Positions 62,509 through 64,000 of a DNA stretch of 64,000 nt are shown one piece after another. The notes beneath the pieces were generated by a model that saw only the letters and a program-made list of their open reading frames with translations, was not told the origin of the DNA and did not search any database. The DNA comes from Neurospora tetrasperma FGSC 2508 (Eukaryota; Ascomycota; Sordariomycetes; Sordariales; Sordariaceae). The stretch covers positions 631,713 to 695,712 of the forward strand of contig NW_009799179.1 of NCBI RefSeq assembly GCF_000213175.1, in the 5' to 3' direction. The first letter of the stretch is position 1, and each line of letters opens with the position of its first letter. Both the position numbers and the translations under genes were made by a program.

Positions 62509-64000
62509 TGTGGAGGCCACGACACATGCGACATCGTTTTATGTTTTATCATTATGACACGCTTCTTCTCGCGATATATTTCATTTTTGGATGGCTTCCT
62601 CTGTCAGTCTCTTACGTTATGGATTTTTCTTTGAGAGTTGCAGCAATCGGGGACTTTGGAATTCACACAAGGCAATGGGGCATTATGGTGTGGCAATGGC
62701 ATAGACGGTCTTGATTTTTGCTTTTTACTCTGGCCGGGGGAAACGGTACGGCCGTTCAAGCTGTCAAGTTTCGAACGACAGCTTTTCTAAACATTTCTCC
62801 CCCGCACGTCTCATTTCCTGGTACACAAAGCGTTGATAGAAGAAGGAGGCGGGTTGATGAGGATGGGACGAGAGGCCCAGGAGGGGCGGGGAAAGATGGA
62901 GATGGGAAGCTGGGGACGCGCACCTGCATTTCAACAAGACACCATTGCCAGCGATTGTCGGCCGGGAACTCTAGCCTCCCGACCATGAAAGTGCTATGTT
63001 GACACCCGGCTGTTGAACGGAGAAGAGCGCGATGACAGCAGAAGATAAAGGACAAACCAAGGCAACTTCGGGGTGGAGCATACATCTGCTTTGGGCGTTC
63101 TTTGGTGGACGAAGTCGACAGTTGGAGAGAAGAAGAGAAGGAAGCAGATGACATGATGGGGATGGGTCTTGACGGAACGAGCCTCGCCATTGTTTATACC
63201 GACTTACTAGCGATGCTCGCTTGATGCTCTCGATGATGTGGATGGCTGCTGGGCTGAAGTTTCAAGTCCCGCGCGTCTACGCTTTTTTGTCCATATACGA
63301 GAAAGATGATGATACCCGGAATTTTTCTTTTTCAAGCTTGGCTCTTCTTTCCTGGCTGGATTGTTGTTTACGATAGGCAGATACCATCAATGGAGAATAC
63401 TAAGCATGCAAATCTAATGTTGCCTCTAACGGTCACCACTGCTGTTCAACCTGACTACCAAAGATTCACAAGGGTAAAATGGTCACGGTACGTGTTTGGA
63501 AAAGCTTTTATGTCAAAAACCACAATGACAAAGTCCTGACCATAAGTCAATCAATCTGCAATGAAGAACAGGGTGATTGGGGTTTGCAGAAGATGCTCTT
63601 TTCTTGGTGAATCTGAGCCCTTATGTCCCGCCCGGACATCTAGCGAAGAGACGGCGAGTTCCTTCCGAAGCCGCAAAAAAAGTCCATAACTCCATGGCAT
63701 GGTATCACTTAGATAGTATGAAACACACAGTGAGAACAAAATGTGAACTGCTACACCGCCCGACGAAGGTGTCCATGGTTGGAGGTTGGAGGTTGAGGCA
63801 TCCGGACTTGGAACTGTGACGGAGTGTGTGATGCGTTGCGAGCACGGGAGATCTGTTGTTTTTCGGAGCGCAATGAGGGATGTGCTGTGTCCGGCCGGGG
63901 CTGTGGGCTTGGTTGTTTATCGGAAAAACACTGGCTTTTAGTGGAAAAGGGCTATGCTTCATCATGATCAATGCTTCATACTTCCAAACCCGTCTAACAT
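62509..64000. other. nit-2 3' flank, no further gene seen
   Basis: The first few hundred bases should be the nit-2 3' UTR, and a T-rich stretch near 62560-62640 and 62714-62728 fits that. The rest has only short open frames on both strands with no recognised domain. Confidence 0.55.

Noticed and set aside
1-64000. RIP-mutated transposon remnants or virus-like elements
   Set aside because: No long AT-rich segment, terminal repeat or reverse-transcriptase or transposase-like frame was noticed. A computed RIP index would be the proper test.

Overview
The window looks like nuclear DNA of a filamentous ascomycete, Neurospora or a very close relative (Sordariaceae). Short spliceosomal introns of about 49-99 bp carry GT(A/G)(A/C)GT-type donors. 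Leaders are ATG-poor and intergenic regions are long. A GATA factor of 1033 residues, after splicing, matches NIT2 of Neurospora crassa almost to its known length. I saw no transposons, no AT-rich RIP-mutated repeats, no rRNA and no convincing tRNA.

Layout. 1-5.2 kb: a small unrecognised three-exon gene (minus, 1671-2646) with an apparent one-base frame change, and a doubtful exon near 4.5-4.8 kb. 5980-6604: a Ctr-family copper transporter (minus). 6.6-14.9 kb: no convincing gene. 14928-16640: a two-finger C2H2 regulator of the FlbC conidiation type (minus). 16.8-27.7 kb: 11 kb without a convincing gene. 27670-29366: peroxisomal malate synthase, acu-9 (minus). 29.4-33.7 kb: non-coding, with a precise 13-copy, 11-bp tandem array at 32861-33003. 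33675-35352: fumarase (minus), with a mitochondrial presequence and a strong internal start codon. 37223-41181: a five-exon Hsl1/Gin4/Cdr2-type septin or cell-cycle kinase with a C-terminal KA1-like domain (minus). 43280-46930: SMC5 in five exons (plus), divergent from the kinase. 46.9-59.2 kb: about 12 kb without a convincing gene, ending in a 624-bp ATG-free leader. 59231-62508: nit-2 in three exons (plus), the global nitrogen regulator.

How the genes work together. Malate synthase and fumarase act on neighbouring C4 acids (malate and fumarate) and lie in the same orientation 4.3 kb apart. The kinase and SMC5 are divergent cell-cycle and genome-maintenance genes. The two transcription factors (FlbC type and NIT2) each have very long upstream non-coding DNA, as expected of heavily regulated fungal genes. 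Splice sites were assigned by eye from frame continuity, GT/AG borders and family conservation. All seven main models give coding lengths divisible by three. I found no clearly new molecular system. The most interesting signals are non-coding or at the transcript level: the nit-2 leader, the 11-bp array, a stop-free intron inside a zinc finger, uORFs, and the internal fumarase start.
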